A DNA stretch of 64,000 bases from Emiliania huxleyi CCMP1516. Lineage: Eukaryota > Haptophyta > Isochrysidales > Noelaerhabdaceae. The stretch spans positions 321,706 through 385,705 of the forward strand of contig NW_005201493.1 in assembly GCF_000372725.1 (NCBI RefSeq). The letters are read 5' to 3'. Below the pieces are notes generated by a model. The model was not told where the DNA came from. It saw nothing but the letters and a program-made list of their open reading frames with translations, and ran no database searches. Both the position numbers and the translations under genes were made by a program. Below are positions 33,377 through 43,328 of this stretch, in pieces (the first letter of the stretch is position 1; every line of letters begins with the position of its first letter).

Positions 33377-36265
33377 ATGGGGATGCGGAGCACACGCCTG
33401 ATCGCGGCGATCACCGCGCTAGCCGCGGCCCCCGCCGCCGCACTGACGGTCGGCCCGACGCTTCGGCCGGCGGCCGGCGCGGCGCAGCGCACCTCCGGCC
33501 GCGTCCGGGCCGTCGCAGAGCTCGTGCGCGCAGACTCGCCGCCGGCGATCGGCACCGCGCTGCCCGACTGCCCGCCGACGATATGGGACGCGGACGAGAT
33601 CGACATCGAGGCGTGGCAGAAGCAGTACCGGGAGGAGGGTCTGCCCGTTTGCCCGATTGAGATCCACGCCACCGAGGCGGCCAACGCCGCGGGCGCCGCG
33701 TGGTTTGTCGAGCGGCGCGAGGAGCTCAAGGCGACGCTCGAGAAGCACGGGACGATCTGGTTCCGCGGGTTCGAGCTGATGAAGGATGCGGACGGGTTCC
33801 GCTCCTTCTGGGAGTCGCTCGACCTCGACCCGTGCCTCGACCCGCTCCACACCTCGGGCCTCCGCAAGTTCCTCTCAAAAGACGACGCGCTGTACGAGGA
33901 GGCGAGCGCCGCCACCTCTGCACGCCGCCGCCTCCCGCGCCGCCGCCTCCCACGCCACCGCCTCCCACGCCACCGCCTCACGCCGCCGCCGGCCTCGCCA
34001 CCCTCGTCGCCGCTAGCCTCATACCCCACCGACGCCTCGCCGCCGCCACCACCACACTCGCCGCCGCTGCCGCCGCTGCTGCCGGAGGCGCAAACGAGGC
34101 AAGGCGTTGGGGGCGGCCTGGCGCCGCACTTCCAGCGACTCGCCCTGGAGGCGCCTCCGGCGACGAGGAGGGAGAAGAAGGGCTTGACCGCCGTTTGCCC
34201 GCCTCTCGCCACCGCCTCCCTCGCCGCCGCCACCGCCGGCCCCTCCGCCCCCCTCGCCTCCGCCCTCGCCGCCCCCACCCTCGCCGCCTCCCTCGCCACC
34301 GCCTCCCTCGCCGCCGCCACCGCCGGCCCCTCCGCCCTCGCCGCCTCCACCCTCGCCGCCTCCCTCGCCCCCGTCCTCACCACCGCCGCCGTCGCCCCCA
34401 CCGCCTCTTGTGCCCGCAGGTCAACAAGGAGTCGCTCTCCATATCTCCATATATCTCCCCATATCTCCCCCCCGCAGGTCAACAAGGAGTCGCTCTCGAA
34501 GCACTACATCGGGCTGCACAACGAGAGCACGTTCAAGAAGACGGCAAAGGCGGGCGCCTTCGTCTGCTTCAAGCCCGCCACCGGCTGGGGAGGCGACTTC
34601 TTCCTCGCGGACGGCGAGGCAGTCTTCCGCGTGGAGCCCTCCAGGAGCCTTCCAGGAGCCTTCTAGGCGACTTCTTCCTCGCGGACGGCGAGGCGATCTT
34701 CTGCGAGGAACCCTCCAGGAGCCTTCCAGGAGCCTTCTAGGCGAGTTCTTCCTCGCGGACGGCGAGGCAGTCTTCCGCGTGGAGCCCTCCAGGAGCCTTC
34801 CAGGAACCTTCTAGGCGACTTCTTCCTCGCGGACGGCGAGGCGATCTTCTGCGAGGAACCCTCCAGGAGCCTTCCAGGAACCTTCTAGGCGAGTTCTTCC
34901 TCGCGGACGGCGAGGCGATCTTCTGCGAGGAACCCTCCAGGAGCCTTCCAGGAACCTTCTAGGCGACTTCTTCCTCGCGGACGGCGAGGCGATCTTCTGC
35001 GAGGAACCCTCCAGGAGCCTTCCAGGAGCCTTCTAGGCGAGTTCTTCATCGCGGACGGCGAGGCGATCTTCCGCGATCTCGACCCCGAGGTGCTCCGCGA
35101 GATCATGAGGCGGAAGGTCCGCATCTCGGTGTCGAATCTCGATTTCGATTTGCTCGACAAGCTGCCGCCGCCGCAAAAGGAGGCGGCGATGCGCAAGCTC
35201 GAGCAGATGGTTGCGGACGGCGTCGCGCCAAAGTTCGACATGGACCTGGAGATGCTCTGGGGGACGGACGGGCGCGCGATGCGGCTGCAGGCCGTGCAGA
35301 ACGCGCAGTCTCCGGTCAACCGCCACCCCGCCACCGGCCGGCCGGCGTGGTTCTGCAACCTGCACAACCAGGCGCGCTTCCTGCGCGAGCGGAGGCCGTG
35401 CGGCACGCCCGAGGTATGCATGGCCGACCTCCACTTTGGCGACCCTTCTAGCACCCTCTGGGAGCCTTCCTGGAACCTTCTAGGTTGGCATGACCGACAT
35501 CTACTTTGGCGACCTCTCGCTCATCCCCGGCGGGATGCTGCAGCACATCAACGAGGTGTCGGAGAAGAGACGCTGTTCACACCTGCAGCTGTGAACAGGC
35601 GGGATGCTGCAGCACATCAACGAGGTGTCGGAGAAGAGACGCTGTTCACACCTGCAGCTGTGAACAGGCGAGATGCTGCAGCACATCAACGAGGTGTCGG
35701 AGAAGAGACGCTGTTCACACCTGCAGCTGTGAACAGGCGAGATGCTGCAGCACATCAACGAGGTGTCGGAGAAGAGACGCTGTTCACACCTGCAGCTGTG
35801 AACAGGCGAGATGCTGCAGCACATCAACGAGGTGTCCGAGAAGAACATCGTCACCGTGCCGATGCAGCCCGGCGAGGTGCTGCTCTGCGACAACTACCGC
35901 GTGCTGCACGGGCGTGACATCTTCGACGGCGACCTCCCCACACCTCCCCACACCTCCCCACACCTCCCCACACACCCCCATCCCTCCCCCTCATACCTCC
36001 CCATCCCTCCCCCTCATACCTCCCCATACCTCCCCATTCCTCCCCATACCTCCTCGTACCTCCCCATACCTCCCCCCACATCTCCCCACATCTCCCCACA
36101 TCTCCCCATACCTCCCCATACCTCCTCATACCTCCCCACGTCTCCCCGAGAGCAGGCGACCGCCTGCACGCCGTCTCCTGGTTCGGCGACGAGAAGCTGC
36201 AGGACGACAGCGCGGCCAACAAGCCGGGCGACCTGCTCAACGTCGTGCTCAACTCGGCCTTCTGA
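33377..36265 (+). CDS. TauD/TfdA-family Fe(II)/2-oxoglutarate dioxygenase, 6 exons
   Basis: Exons 33377-33901, 34478-34592, 35037-35413, 35484-35529, 35806-35928 and 36156-36265 join in frame to 431 residues. The N-terminus (MGMRSTRLIAAITALAAAPA) is a signal peptide, perhaps part of a plastid-targeting signal. Family features in order: KHGTIWFRGFELMKDADGF, the metal-binding H-x-E in YIGLHNEST, FKPATGWGGEFFIADGEAIF, WFCNLHNQARF, and the distal His/Arg motif DNYRVLHGRDIFDG. Substrate unknown; relatives hydroxylate taurine, aromatic ethers or peptide-bound residues. Four introns are GC-AG, one GT-AG (intron 3). Introns 2 and 4 are tandem arrays of a unit that begins with a copy of the next exon's start; intron 1 also contains a decoy copy of the exon-2 start at 34420. 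Preceded by repeat A. Confidence 0.87.
34593..35036 (+). repeat. six 74-bp tandem units forming intron 2 of the dioxygenase gene
   Basis: Units start at 34593, 34667, 34741, 34815, 34889 and 34963, exactly 74 bp apart; exon 3 at 35037 is a seventh start. Each unit begins GCGACTTCTTCCTCGCGGAC, a copy of the exon-3 start, and ends CCAGGA(A/G)CCTTCTAG. Every unit boundary therefore carries a legitimate AG|GC acceptor/donor junction. Confidence 0.95.
35530..35805 (+). repeat. four 69-bp tandem units forming intron 4 of the dioxygenase gene
   Basis: Units start at 35530, 35599, 35668 and 35737. The first ~38 bp of each copy exon sequence (GCGGGATGCTGCAGCACATC ...), and the last ~31 bp are the element AGACGCTGTTCACACCTGCA ending GCTGTGAACAG. 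CTGTTCACA and TGTGAACAG form a perfect 9-bp inverted repeat. Exon 5 starts at 35806. Confidence 0.95.
35939..36155 (+). repeat. CCTCCCCATA minisatellite in intron 5 of the dioxygenase gene
   Basis: About twenty degenerate 10-mers (CCTCCCCATA/CATCTCCCCA) between the GC donor at 35929 and the acceptor at 36155. The same word family, on either strand, fills introns of the hydroxylase and MutS2 genes. Confidence 0.9.
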
Positions 36266-37225
36266 CGGGGGGCGCAGCCAGCTAGTGGGGGGGCGCGGTA
36301 CGCCAAACGCCATGCGCATGCAGCATGGGCTCGAGGCCGAGCGTGGAACAGTGTGCAGTGAGAGACACTTGAGTCACTGGGCGAGTCTCTGTTTCACACT
36401 GTGCGAGCATGACGGCCGCTAGATAGCGAGTGACGGGCGCTGAGATGGACGGCCGGGCTGATGGATGTTCGTATTGACAGCACACGGACGATTAGAGTCG
36501 ATACACGCACACGCACTAAATTATACACACACTGTCGACACACGACACGTACACGCAGCTCGCGCGCGCCATGTGGTGGACCGCGTGGGGCGGCTGCCGC
36601 CTGCCACCGGCCACGCCCGCCACGCGAGCCGCCGCACCGCCACTGGCTCCGGTGGGGAGCCTAGGCTCCGCACACCGCATCGGTCGGCCTCGTGGCGCAG
36701 CCACAGCAGCCTCTCTTTCGTGGCACTAATAGCTCGGACCGGTCCCCGCCCAAGCGAATACCGTCAGAATTGGAGGCTCAGCACACGAACGGCACCAAGT
36801 GGTTTGCGGGCCAATTCAATTTGATGTACGACTGCTGGGTGACGATCGCCCGGGCCGAGAGATAGGTGGGGTAGGTCAACCCCGCGAACACGAGCAGCGC
36901 GTTGATTTGCGAGGGAGCGGGCATGGGACCTGCGTGCCGCGGGGTCTGCCGTGTGAGCATGCCGGTAGATGGACAGGGCGGAACGAGAGGCGAGTCGAAG
37001 TGTGAAAGTGTGGGGCATCGAGGCGTGGGCGGGGCAGGGACCGCGAAGGGAGTCGATGAATGGCAGATTCCCACTGAAGATCTGCGGCGCATCATAGTGC
37101 CCGCGCCGCGTGACAGGATTGCTCACAGCTGTGTGAGCGCTGTCGGAGCAGTGTTTCGACACCGATGGTGTCCAGTCCGAGCCTGGCTGTTCTTCACCTT
37201 TCTACCTACCCACCTTCTCTCTCAC

Positions 37226-37228
<3 letters not shown>
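36266..37228. other. intergenic with fragments of dispersed repeats
   Basis: Contains a 40-bp piece of the hairpin-rich repeat (37127-37163, GTGTTTCGACACCGATGG) fused to a piece of repeat D (37162-37210). A minus-strand frame ending at 36778 (LLVFAGLTYPTYLSARAIV) is protein-like but too short to call. Confidence 0.45.
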
Positions 37229-37452
<224 letters not shown>

Positions 37453-37550
37453 CCGTGGGGCTCCTATCTTTTAGACGTGGAGTCGCGAGGGATGCCTGGC
37501 CCCTTGCCCCACCACCTTGCGTGTTGAGAAATTTACCTGGCCTTGCCTTA

Positions 37551-38027
37551 GGTCGCCCTCGCCGCGCTCGTCGGTCGCTCGCCGCAGCCTGGCTTTCGCT
37601 CCTCGGTGAGGCGACGCACACGCCAGAGGAGCCGCCGCCGCCCAACGCTTCGCAGCTGCTGGTCCCGATGCCGCGTCCCGTGGTCAGCTTGGGCCTCGTG
37701 CAGCAGCTAGACGTCGCACTCGTCGCGCTCATCGCCGCCAGCGCAAACCTCTGGTGGTGCGGGCGGCGGCGCGCGGCAGCTTGGCTGCTCTGCGCCAGCT
37801 TCGTGGTCCGCACTTGGCTGCAACAGCCAATCACGGCACTTCTCCCAGTCGAAGCGCTGCCGCCCTTCGTCGACCTGCTCCGCTCCAACGCGCTGCGCTG
37901 CGCCTTCTTCGTGTTCGCGGCCCTCGTCGGCGCCTCCCCCCTCTCCTTCCGAGAAGGCACAGCCGCGCTCCTCGCTGTTGTGGCCGCGTGGCTCGTCCAG
38001 GCGTGTGTGTCCTGTACAGCCCCATGA
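37551..38027 (+). CDS. hydrophobic protein, probable terminal exon
   Basis: The frame from 37551, just after CCTTAG (a plausible AG|G acceptor), to a TGA at 38025 encodes a Pro-rich start, then at least two or three hydrophobic stretches: VVSLGLVQQLDVALVALIAA, SANLWWCGRRRAAAWLLCAS and ALRCAFFVFAALVGA, ending AVVAAWLVQACVSCTAP. The first ATG in frame is at 37668. The 5' end is lost in the microsatellite. Family unknown; composition and hydrophobicity favour a real membrane-protein end. Confidence 0.4.
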   Translation, partial: GRPRRARRSLAAAWLSLLGEATHTPEEPPPPNASQLLVPMPRPVVSLGLVQQLDVALVALIAASANLWWCGRRRAAAWLLCASFVVRTWLQQPITALLPVEALPPFVDLLRSNALRCAFFVFAALVGASPLSFREGTAALLAVVAAWLVQACVSCTAP

Positions 38028-38399
38028 TGGTGGTCGCATTGCTGTTGCTTCCCCATGATGGTCGCGGCCGGCTCCCTCGCTGCGCGTGCTATCTGCTATC
38101 CCCCAGGGAAAGCGGGGAGTTCAGGGAGACCGCAGGTGGGGTGACACTGGCCACACCGCCCAACACGGTCGCACACACGATACACTCTAGTAGTAATATA
38201 CCCGTGCGCGCATGGCATTGTCAGACAGAGGTGACACAGACACGTGTTGTCGTTTCACTTCCAGCATCCCCAGGATTAATCTTCCAGGGGCTCCTAAAAA
38301 AAACGCGCAGACAAAAACGCGGCATTTTTTAGCTTGGTCGTTTGTGGAATGGTGCTCTTGTGGTTGTGGATTGTGCGGTGTGCGCCGGATTAGAATTTT
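38028..38399. other. intergenic, no gene seen
   Basis: Contains a duplicated CCCCATGATGGTGG/CCCCATGATGGTCG (38022 and 38051) and an A-rich stretch near 38296. Nothing else supported. Confidence 0.4.
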
Positions 38400-38828
38400 A
38401 TGAGAGACGCGCGCCCCCCGACTTTATCTTGGAAGCGATATGTGGAGCGCCCACCACACCAACCCCAGCCTCTGTCCATCCCCACACCCAACGGTTGCAG
38501 CGAATGCTACGTCCCGCCACCGACAGCAAGCCCGCCACAATGCCAGGGCTTCTGTGAAGCAAAGACGCAACCCTGGGACGCCCGGTGCAGCTGGGCCGGC
38601 TGCGGCGGCTGCACCGAGTGCGGCGCCGAGTCCGAGTGCAAGCCGTTTTGTGAGGACAAGAGGCAGGGCTATGCAACTGTGACCAGTGTGTGCTGTCAAC
38701 GCCTGAACCAGGTGTCAAATCTGCCGATGCGTGATCTGTGCGTGGGCTGCTCTGTGAGGGGTCCAGGCGTTGTCCGACGGGTAGGGGGTCTGTGCCCGGG
38801 CGGTGTCCGGTGCGGAGTCTCTCTCTGA
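38400..38828 (+). CDS. Cys-rich domain fragment
   Basis: In this frame 38490-38672 encodes a compact Cys-rich module: NGCSECYVPP, then CQGFCEAKTQPWDARCSWAG, CGGCTECGAESECKPFCEDK. The spacing C-x3-C-x7-W-x3-C-x2-x2-C-x2-C-x2-C resembles Cys-rich repeats seen in secreted or surface proteins of haptophytes. The flanks in this frame do not look coding, so this is probably one exon of a split gene or a relic. Confidence 0.4.
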   Translation: MRDARPPTLSWKRYVERPPHQPQPLSIPTPNGCSECYVPPPTASPPQCQGFCEAKTQPWDARCSWAGCGGCTECGAESECKPFCEDKRQGYATVTSVCCQRLNQVSNLPMRDLCVGCSVRGPGVVRRVGGLCPGGVRCGVSL

Positions 38829-39185
38829 TCCCGCCTGTGCTGTTGGGTGCGAGGTCGTGGAAGCTTCGATCCCAAGGGGGGGAGCTGATCCCACTCGGTA
38901 ACCAACTCTCAGGGGCAGTAGGGGTGGGCGAGCTTCAAGCGCGCTCATCTCGATCGTCAAGGCGTCGCTACGCGCGGTCTTCCGCGGGGGGAGCTTCGTC
39001 GACGGGTGCAGGACCGCAGCGCAGACAGTGCTGCGGCGATGCCTCCGGCTGGTGCGGCGAGTGTTTGCTGCTCGCTGCGATGGCGAAGAACTCGTCTCGT
39101 CACACACCAAGGGCTTATGCTCTGGCGAGACGTGAGGCGTATGCGCCCAGGAGGGGAGGGCGCATGCGTAACGACGCTGCTAGAG

Positions 39186-39386
39186 ATGCCTTTCGGGGCC
39201 CAGAGATAAAACTTCTGATGCCATGCGTGACCTAGTAGTGTCCCCAGCTATGGGCGTGTCCACGTTGGAGCCAGGTGTGGTGTGGACGCGAGAATAGCTC
39301 CGCCGTTCATGGAGGCAACCGATGCGAGTCGACTGGTGTGTGTCGTCGTGGTTTCGTATCAGGAATACTCACTCACACACCAGCGT
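39186..39386 (+). repeat. ~200-bp inverted repeat, left arm
   Basis: GATGCCTTTCGGGGCCCAGA through GTGTGTCGTCGTGGTTTCGT to the GAATACTCACTCACACACCA end, matched in reverse orientation at 43329-43526 with ~90% identity. The pair flanks ~4 kb containing the 6-phosphogluconolactonase and multipass membrane genes. Confidence 0.88.
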
Positions 39387-39883
39387 TGCACACCCACTAT
39401 CCGGTCAACTCGTGATCTATGAGCGTAAGGCCGGCAAGGCGCGTGGAACTATTGAGTCAAAATACCTTTTGGGGTCTATCGAGGTCGCGCGCGTGTGTGT
39501 GTGTGTGTGTATCCGTGGCCGCACCTCACGACGTATGAACGCAAACTTTGAGCTAATACACGTGAAGGTACCTGGCCTGATCATGAGAACGCGAGGCAAG
39601 TTCTTTGGATACCACCGGATGAATACGATCGAAGATCGTCGCTCTATCGATTTGGATGTCTACAAGGTGAAGGCAGGCCTGCTCATCAACTTGTCGAATG
39701 GAGCCCAGGGCCCGCAGAGTCCAAATTCTACAAGACAAAGCTGGGCGATATTCTCCTTCGGTACAACGATGGGGGTTTCACTGGCTTCGACGACTTGCTG
39801 TTTACTCGCTCTGAGCGGGTCGAGAGGGAGGAGTCAGAATTCGTGGCAGAGCAGATGAGGGAGGGATGCCCTGGTGTGCCCTA
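39387..39883 (+). pseudogene. broken ORF, possibly PH-like domain
   Basis: One frame (to about 39690) reads QLVIYERKAGKARGTIESKY, LLGSIEVARV, a GT-microsatellite-encoded CVCVC run, then MNANFELIHVKVPGLIMRTR. The frame one base away continues EWSPGPAESKFYKTKLGDIL, LRYNDGGFTGFDDLLFTRSE and ends EFVAEQMREGCPGVP at a TAG at 39883. The order of strands in the first part (L-x-Y-x-R-K, ... F-E-L-I-H) is weakly PH-like. A frameshift or unrecognised intron near 39650-39690, and a microsatellite in the coding sequence, suggest decay. Confidence 0.35.
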
Positions 39884-39986
39884 GTGTGTTCCCTTACACC
39901 CCTGCCCGGGAGCAGTAGCGCGGTGCGCGTCCCGAGGGCGTAGGGGCTCAAAAAACAATTATGTTTTCAGCCACTTAGAGCACACA

Positions 39987-40190
39987 GTGACTGCGGCGGC
40001 TGCGACATTGCCATACAGCATACTCAGCTCGGTCGAGGTGTTCAACGGCACTTCGTGGAACGCCGGGCCGGCCCTCACCACTGCCCGCGAAAGCTTCGGG
40101 CTCGCGTCGCACAACGGCCTCCTGTACGCCGTGGGGGGGAGGGACAGCAGCTACACCACAATCAGCTCGGTCGAGGTGTTGCAAGCAAAA
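39987..40190 (+). pseudogene. single kelch-repeat fragment
   Basis: Encodes YSILSSVEVFNGTSWNAGPA, LTTARESFGLASHNGLLYAV, GGRDSSYTTISSVEV: one complete kelch blade and the start of another. No start codon or further blades are seen. It differs in detail from the kelch gene at 24458-25612, so it derives from another family member. Confidence 0.6.
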
Positions 40191-40228
40191 AACCGCGTGC
40201 CACGCTGTGAAACTCCACCTGCCGCCCC

Positions 40229-41050
40229 ATGGTGAGCTGCCTGCCCAAAAGCAGAGCCCGCCACAGAGCTTCATGTTCGATGATGCTCGCCTACCTCGCC
40301 TGCGTCCCGGCCTTCACCCTGCCGGACGGCCGGGTCGGCCACGTCCTCCGCAGCGAGAGCGCCGTCTCCGACCTGATCCGCGACCGCGTCGCCGAGGTTG
40401 CACGCGTTGCCATCGCCGAAAAGGGCTGCTTCTCCCTCTCCATTGGCTCCGGCACCACCGTCGAGCCGCTCGCGAGCCTAGCGGGCGCGCTCGACTGGTC
40501 GTGCGTCCACCTCTTCTTTGGGAACGAGAGGACAGAGGGCGAGGCTGCGGGCAAGTGCTGGGCCGGCGCCGAGGAGCTGATTGCGACGTGCGGCGTGGGC
40601 CACGTCCACAGGGTGCCGGCCGGACCGGCGGCCGACGCGGCGGAGGCGTACAGCCGAACGCTGCTCGATTCGCCTGCTGTCGGCACCTGCGAGGGCACGG
40701 GGCTGCCATCGCTGGACTGCGTGCTGCTCGGGAGCGGCGCGGACGGCCACTGCGCCTCGCTCTACCCCGGCTCGGCGCAGGTTGTCGTCTCGCCCGGGTG
40801 CGATCGCGCCTGCCTCGAGGCGGAGGGCAAGGGCGGCGTGACCCTGAGCATCGACGCCATCAGCTCCGCCCGCACCGTGCTTCTCTCGGCAGCCAAGCCG
40901 GAGCAGGCGGCAATGGTACGCAAATGCTTGGGCTGGTCCAACGCGGAGCGGAACACGGGCATGCCCGCTGGGATGGTCACCTGCGCATACGGCGCGCAGG
41001 TCGAGTGGCTACTGACTGATGCGAGCGCGGTCGAGCTACCTGCCCTGTGA
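40229..41050 (+). CDS. 6-phosphogluconolactonase, likely plastid-targeted
   Basis: 273 residues from the ATG at 40229, or ~256 from the ATGs at 40280/40283, which I prefer because they give a short signal-like start MMLAYLACVPAFTLP. Family features: FSLSIGSGTTVEPLAS (substrate phosphate site), WSCVHLFFGNERTEGEAAGK (F-F-x-x-E-R), DCVLLGSGADGHCASLYPGS (the L-G-x-G-x-D-G-H motif) and late RTVLLSAAKPEQAAMVRKCL. It hydrolyses 6-phosphogluconolactone in the oxidative pentose phosphate pathway. The Ala-Phe step at the end of the hydrophobic start fits the A-F cleavage motif of secondary-plastid targeting. Intronless. Confidence 0.88.
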   Translation: MVSCLPKSRARHRASCSMMLAYLACVPAFTLPDGRVGHVLRSESAVSDLIRDRVAEVARVAIAEKGCFSLSIGSGTTVEPLASLAGALDWSCVHLFFGNERTEGEAAGKCWAGAEELIATCGVGHVHRVPAGPAADAAEAYSRTLLDSPAVGTCEGTGLPSLDCVLLGSGADGHCASLYPGSAQVVVSPGCDRACLEAEGKGGVTLSIDAISSARTVLLSAAKPEQAAMVRKCLGWSNAERNTGMPAGMVTCAYGAQVEWLLTDASAVELPAL

Positions 41051-41465
41051 ACCCGTGTGGTAGGAGCGCATATCGTGAGTGCTCCACAAAATACCGTCCG
41101 TACAAGCAATAAATAAATAAATAAAACGGACACGTACAAGCACTTCACAAGCGCGTGTCCACCCCCCATTTTCGCTTTGTGTTTTCTCGCCGCCGTGTGT
41201 GAGGTGTGTGCCGTCCACAAGAATCACAAGACACGTAATCGGTACAAGTGCTCCAAAGTGCTCCAAGGTACGCTTATGGTACACACAGTAAGGCATATGA
41301 CAGACCCCATGCCCAGGTGCAGCACCGTAACTATCTCTCGATCGGACCGCTCGGGCCCTCGCGGCGATCGATGCGCTGCCGTGGCGCGCTGTACATGGGC
41401 GTGGGGGGGGGTCCGCTTGACAATGGCCCGCTTGCGCCCGGCACGACGCCTGGAGCGTGGCCATC
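41051..41465. other. convergent intergenic spacer
   Basis: Includes AATAAATAAATAAATAAAAC (41107), which recurs inverted at 50958-50984. No gene seen. Confidence 0.45.
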
Positions 41466-42614
41466 TCAACGCGAGCAAGAGGAATCCGCTGTACCCAGGG
41501 GCTTCTTCTTGTACCAATCGCCAATCTGGCCCTCGAACTCAAAGAAGAAGGGATAGAGCGATCCGATGATCACGCCACTGAACACGAACCACATGACGAG
41601 CATGACCACACGTGTCCAGCCTTCCCGTTGGAATTTAATGAAGTAGCACGCGTAGACCGCGGTGAGCACAAACCCGATAGCTGGGATGAAGGAGATCTGC
41701 CACCAGTCAACGTGGAAGAGTAGCATCACGATGATGGCCACCTGAAACCCGCCCATGACGAATCCTGCTTGGACCGGCTTCCGCGACGCGAGATCACTCG
41801 CTGCTTTGGTGAGTACGATCTCATCAAAGGCCGTCTGGTTTCGGAGAACAGAGTACTGCAGGACCTTCAGCGCATTCTTGTCCATGTTCATCAGGTAGCC
41901 CGCGACGGAGCCGAGCACGAGAAGTTTGCTGTACGAAGGCAGATGGTCAACATCGACCGTTGCGGTCCAAGCTGCCGTGCAAGAGGTGACATAAATCAGC
42001 ATCGGGTAGACCAGAGCAAGGTTGAACTCGACGAAGCAGCCCCAAAATACGAGCAGCGACCGACGCGGATGCCAGGCTCCAGGCTGCCCGCTGCCGCGCA
42101 GGGCACCGATAGAATGCAACAGCAAGCGCTGATATGCAACCTCCTCGAAGCCATCAAGCTCGATCAAAGTGAGGACGAGTGCGAGCGGGAAGAGCACGAG
42201 AGAGCCGATGGCAGCTGCACTCTCCGATGCCCACGAGATGCTGGTCCACCTAAAGTTGAAGCTGTCAGCCAGAGGATCGTGGCAAATCGGGGCCACCGTC
42301 TGGTATGTCGTCACTTTGTCCAGGAAGGAAGAGAACACGGAGGCAAACATAATCAACGCCTGCAGGAGGACCAGAAACACGGAGAAGAGCAGTGGGAGGT
42401 CAATCTGCCCCGTTGAGAGGCTGTGTACCATTGCCCATGTGAAGAGGCTCTTGACCTTGACGCTTTCGAGGTTGGTGATGTCGACTGGGTCCTCGCCACC
42501 AGTGCAAGAGGCTTTGGGGAGCACTCCGTATTTCGGAAGCTCGCCCGACCATCTGAACTTGACCTCTGCCACCTGAGCATCGGTGAAGAGAAACAAGTGC
42601 TTCAAAAATCGCAT
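41466..42614 (-). CDS. multipass membrane protein, unknown family
   Basis: 382 residues from the ATG at 42614 (MRFLKHLFLF); the frame is open to 42653 but only with a GTG. At least seven hydrophobic segments are visible, among them LPLLFSVFLVLLQALIMFAS, AAAIGSLVLFPLALVLTLIE, VFWGCFVEFNLALVYPMLIY, FVMGGFQVAIIVMLLF, IPAIGFVLTAVYACYF and VMLVMWFVFSGVIIGSLYPF. Between them lie a charged loop with LMNMDKNALKVLQYS and a C-terminal KKKPLG. I do not recognise the family; a transporter or channel-like role is only a guess. Intronless. It is directly preceded on its own strand by repeat A. Confidence 0.75.
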   Translation of the reverse strand: MRFLKHLFLFTDAQVAEVKFRWSGELPKYGVLPKASCTGGEDPVDITNLESVKVKSLFTWAMVHSLSTGQIDLPLLFSVFLVLLQALIMFASVFSSFLDKVTTYQTVAPICHDPLADSFNFRWTSISWASESAAAIGSLVLFPLALVLTLIELDGFEEVAYQRLLLHSIGALRGSGQPGAWHPRRSLLVFWGCFVEFNLALVYPMLIYVTSCTAAWTATVDVDHLPSYSKLLVLGSVAGYLMNMDKNALKVLQYSVLRNQTAFDEIVLTKAASDLASRKPVQAGFVMGGFQVAIIVMLLFHVDWWQISFIPAIGFVLTAVYACYFIKFQREGWTRVVMLVMWFVFSGVIIGSLYPFFFEFEGQIGDWYKKKPLGTADSSCSR

Positions 42615-42689
42615 ACGAAGGGCGTCGGATGCGCTCAGCGGCACAGGCGGCACGTTTGGCGCCGAATTTGTTCGTAAAAGTTTTATCAG

Positions 42690-42995
42690 GAATTAAGAGA
42701 ACGACGCGACAGAGGAGGAAGTGACAGTGCCGTTCTCCCATCCCTCCCTTGGGTTGTGTGTTTTCTTTCTTTCTTTCTTTAGGGAGAGAACGACGAGAGT
42801 GGGACGGCCGCGAGGTGGCATGAAGGTTGCAGCGAGAAGCGGCGAGAGACTGCGAAAAGAGATACGAAGAAGCAGACTCCCCAGGGTGGGCGACGGCTAG
42901 CGCATCACACTCCTCTCCTTAAAATCCCTGTGCGGTGACGGCGTGCCGTTCTCCCATCCCTCCCTTGGGTTGTCTGTTTTCTTTCTTTCTTTTTA
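42690..42995 (-). repeat. dispersed upstream repeat A, minus-strand copies
   Basis: Read on the minus strand from 42995: AAAGAAAG tract, GGGAGGGATGGGAGAACGGC, GGGATTTTAAGGAGAGGAGT, TCGCCCACCCTGGGG, TCTCTCGCCGCTTCTCGCTG, TGCCACCTCGCGGCCG, then at 42780 a second AAAGAAAG tract and GGGAGGGATGGGAGAACGG followed by CTCCTCTGTCGCGTCGTTCT. The second copy is internally deleted. The end lies ~75 bp upstream of the membrane-protein ATG at 42614. Confidence 0.85.
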
Positions 42996-43103
42996 TCAGG
43001 AATTACTCCAATGTCGTCCACGACCCTGGAAATACTCCCTCCTTTGCGTTTTTTTTCACTCGAGACCGACAAGCTCGTCTTGATTTGCCAACAACAAACC
43101 TAA

Positions 43104-43283
43104 AACAAGCTCGAGGAAGCGGTCGATGCTGCACTCGACCGAGAGTTACGACTACGACAACGCCCGAGCACGCCCCCCCGGGCTTTTGGCGGCGCCGGCG
43201 GCGACGACGCCTTCGACGTGCTCTACGACGGGGGCTCGGGGTACGGGTGGGATTCCTCTTCGGGGGGCGGCGCCTTCTTCTAG
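43104..43283 (+). CDS. acidic Gly-rich C-terminal exon candidate
   Basis: The frame 43104-43283 encodes KLEEAVDAALDRELRLRQRP, FGGAGGDDAFDVLYDGGSGY, GWDSSSGGGAFF then TAG. Composition looks like a real disordered C-terminus, but an in-frame TAA immediately precedes it and no clear AG|G acceptor is visible, so it is a fragment or an exon of uncertain boundary. Confidence 0.3.
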   Translation, partial: NKLEEAVDAALDRELRLRQRPSTPPRAFGGAGGDDAFDVLYDGGSGYGWDSSSGGGAFF

Positions 43284-43328
43284 GCGCCCTTGACCCAACA
43301 TAGAGGGCGCTGTGTGAGCCTGCTTTTG

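Noticed and set aside
36778-37095. Minus-strand frame with LLVFAGLTYPTYLSARAIV, reminiscent of HVA22/TB2 membrane proteins
   Set aside because: Only one short hydrophobic segment, no start or continuation; similarity too weak to annotate.
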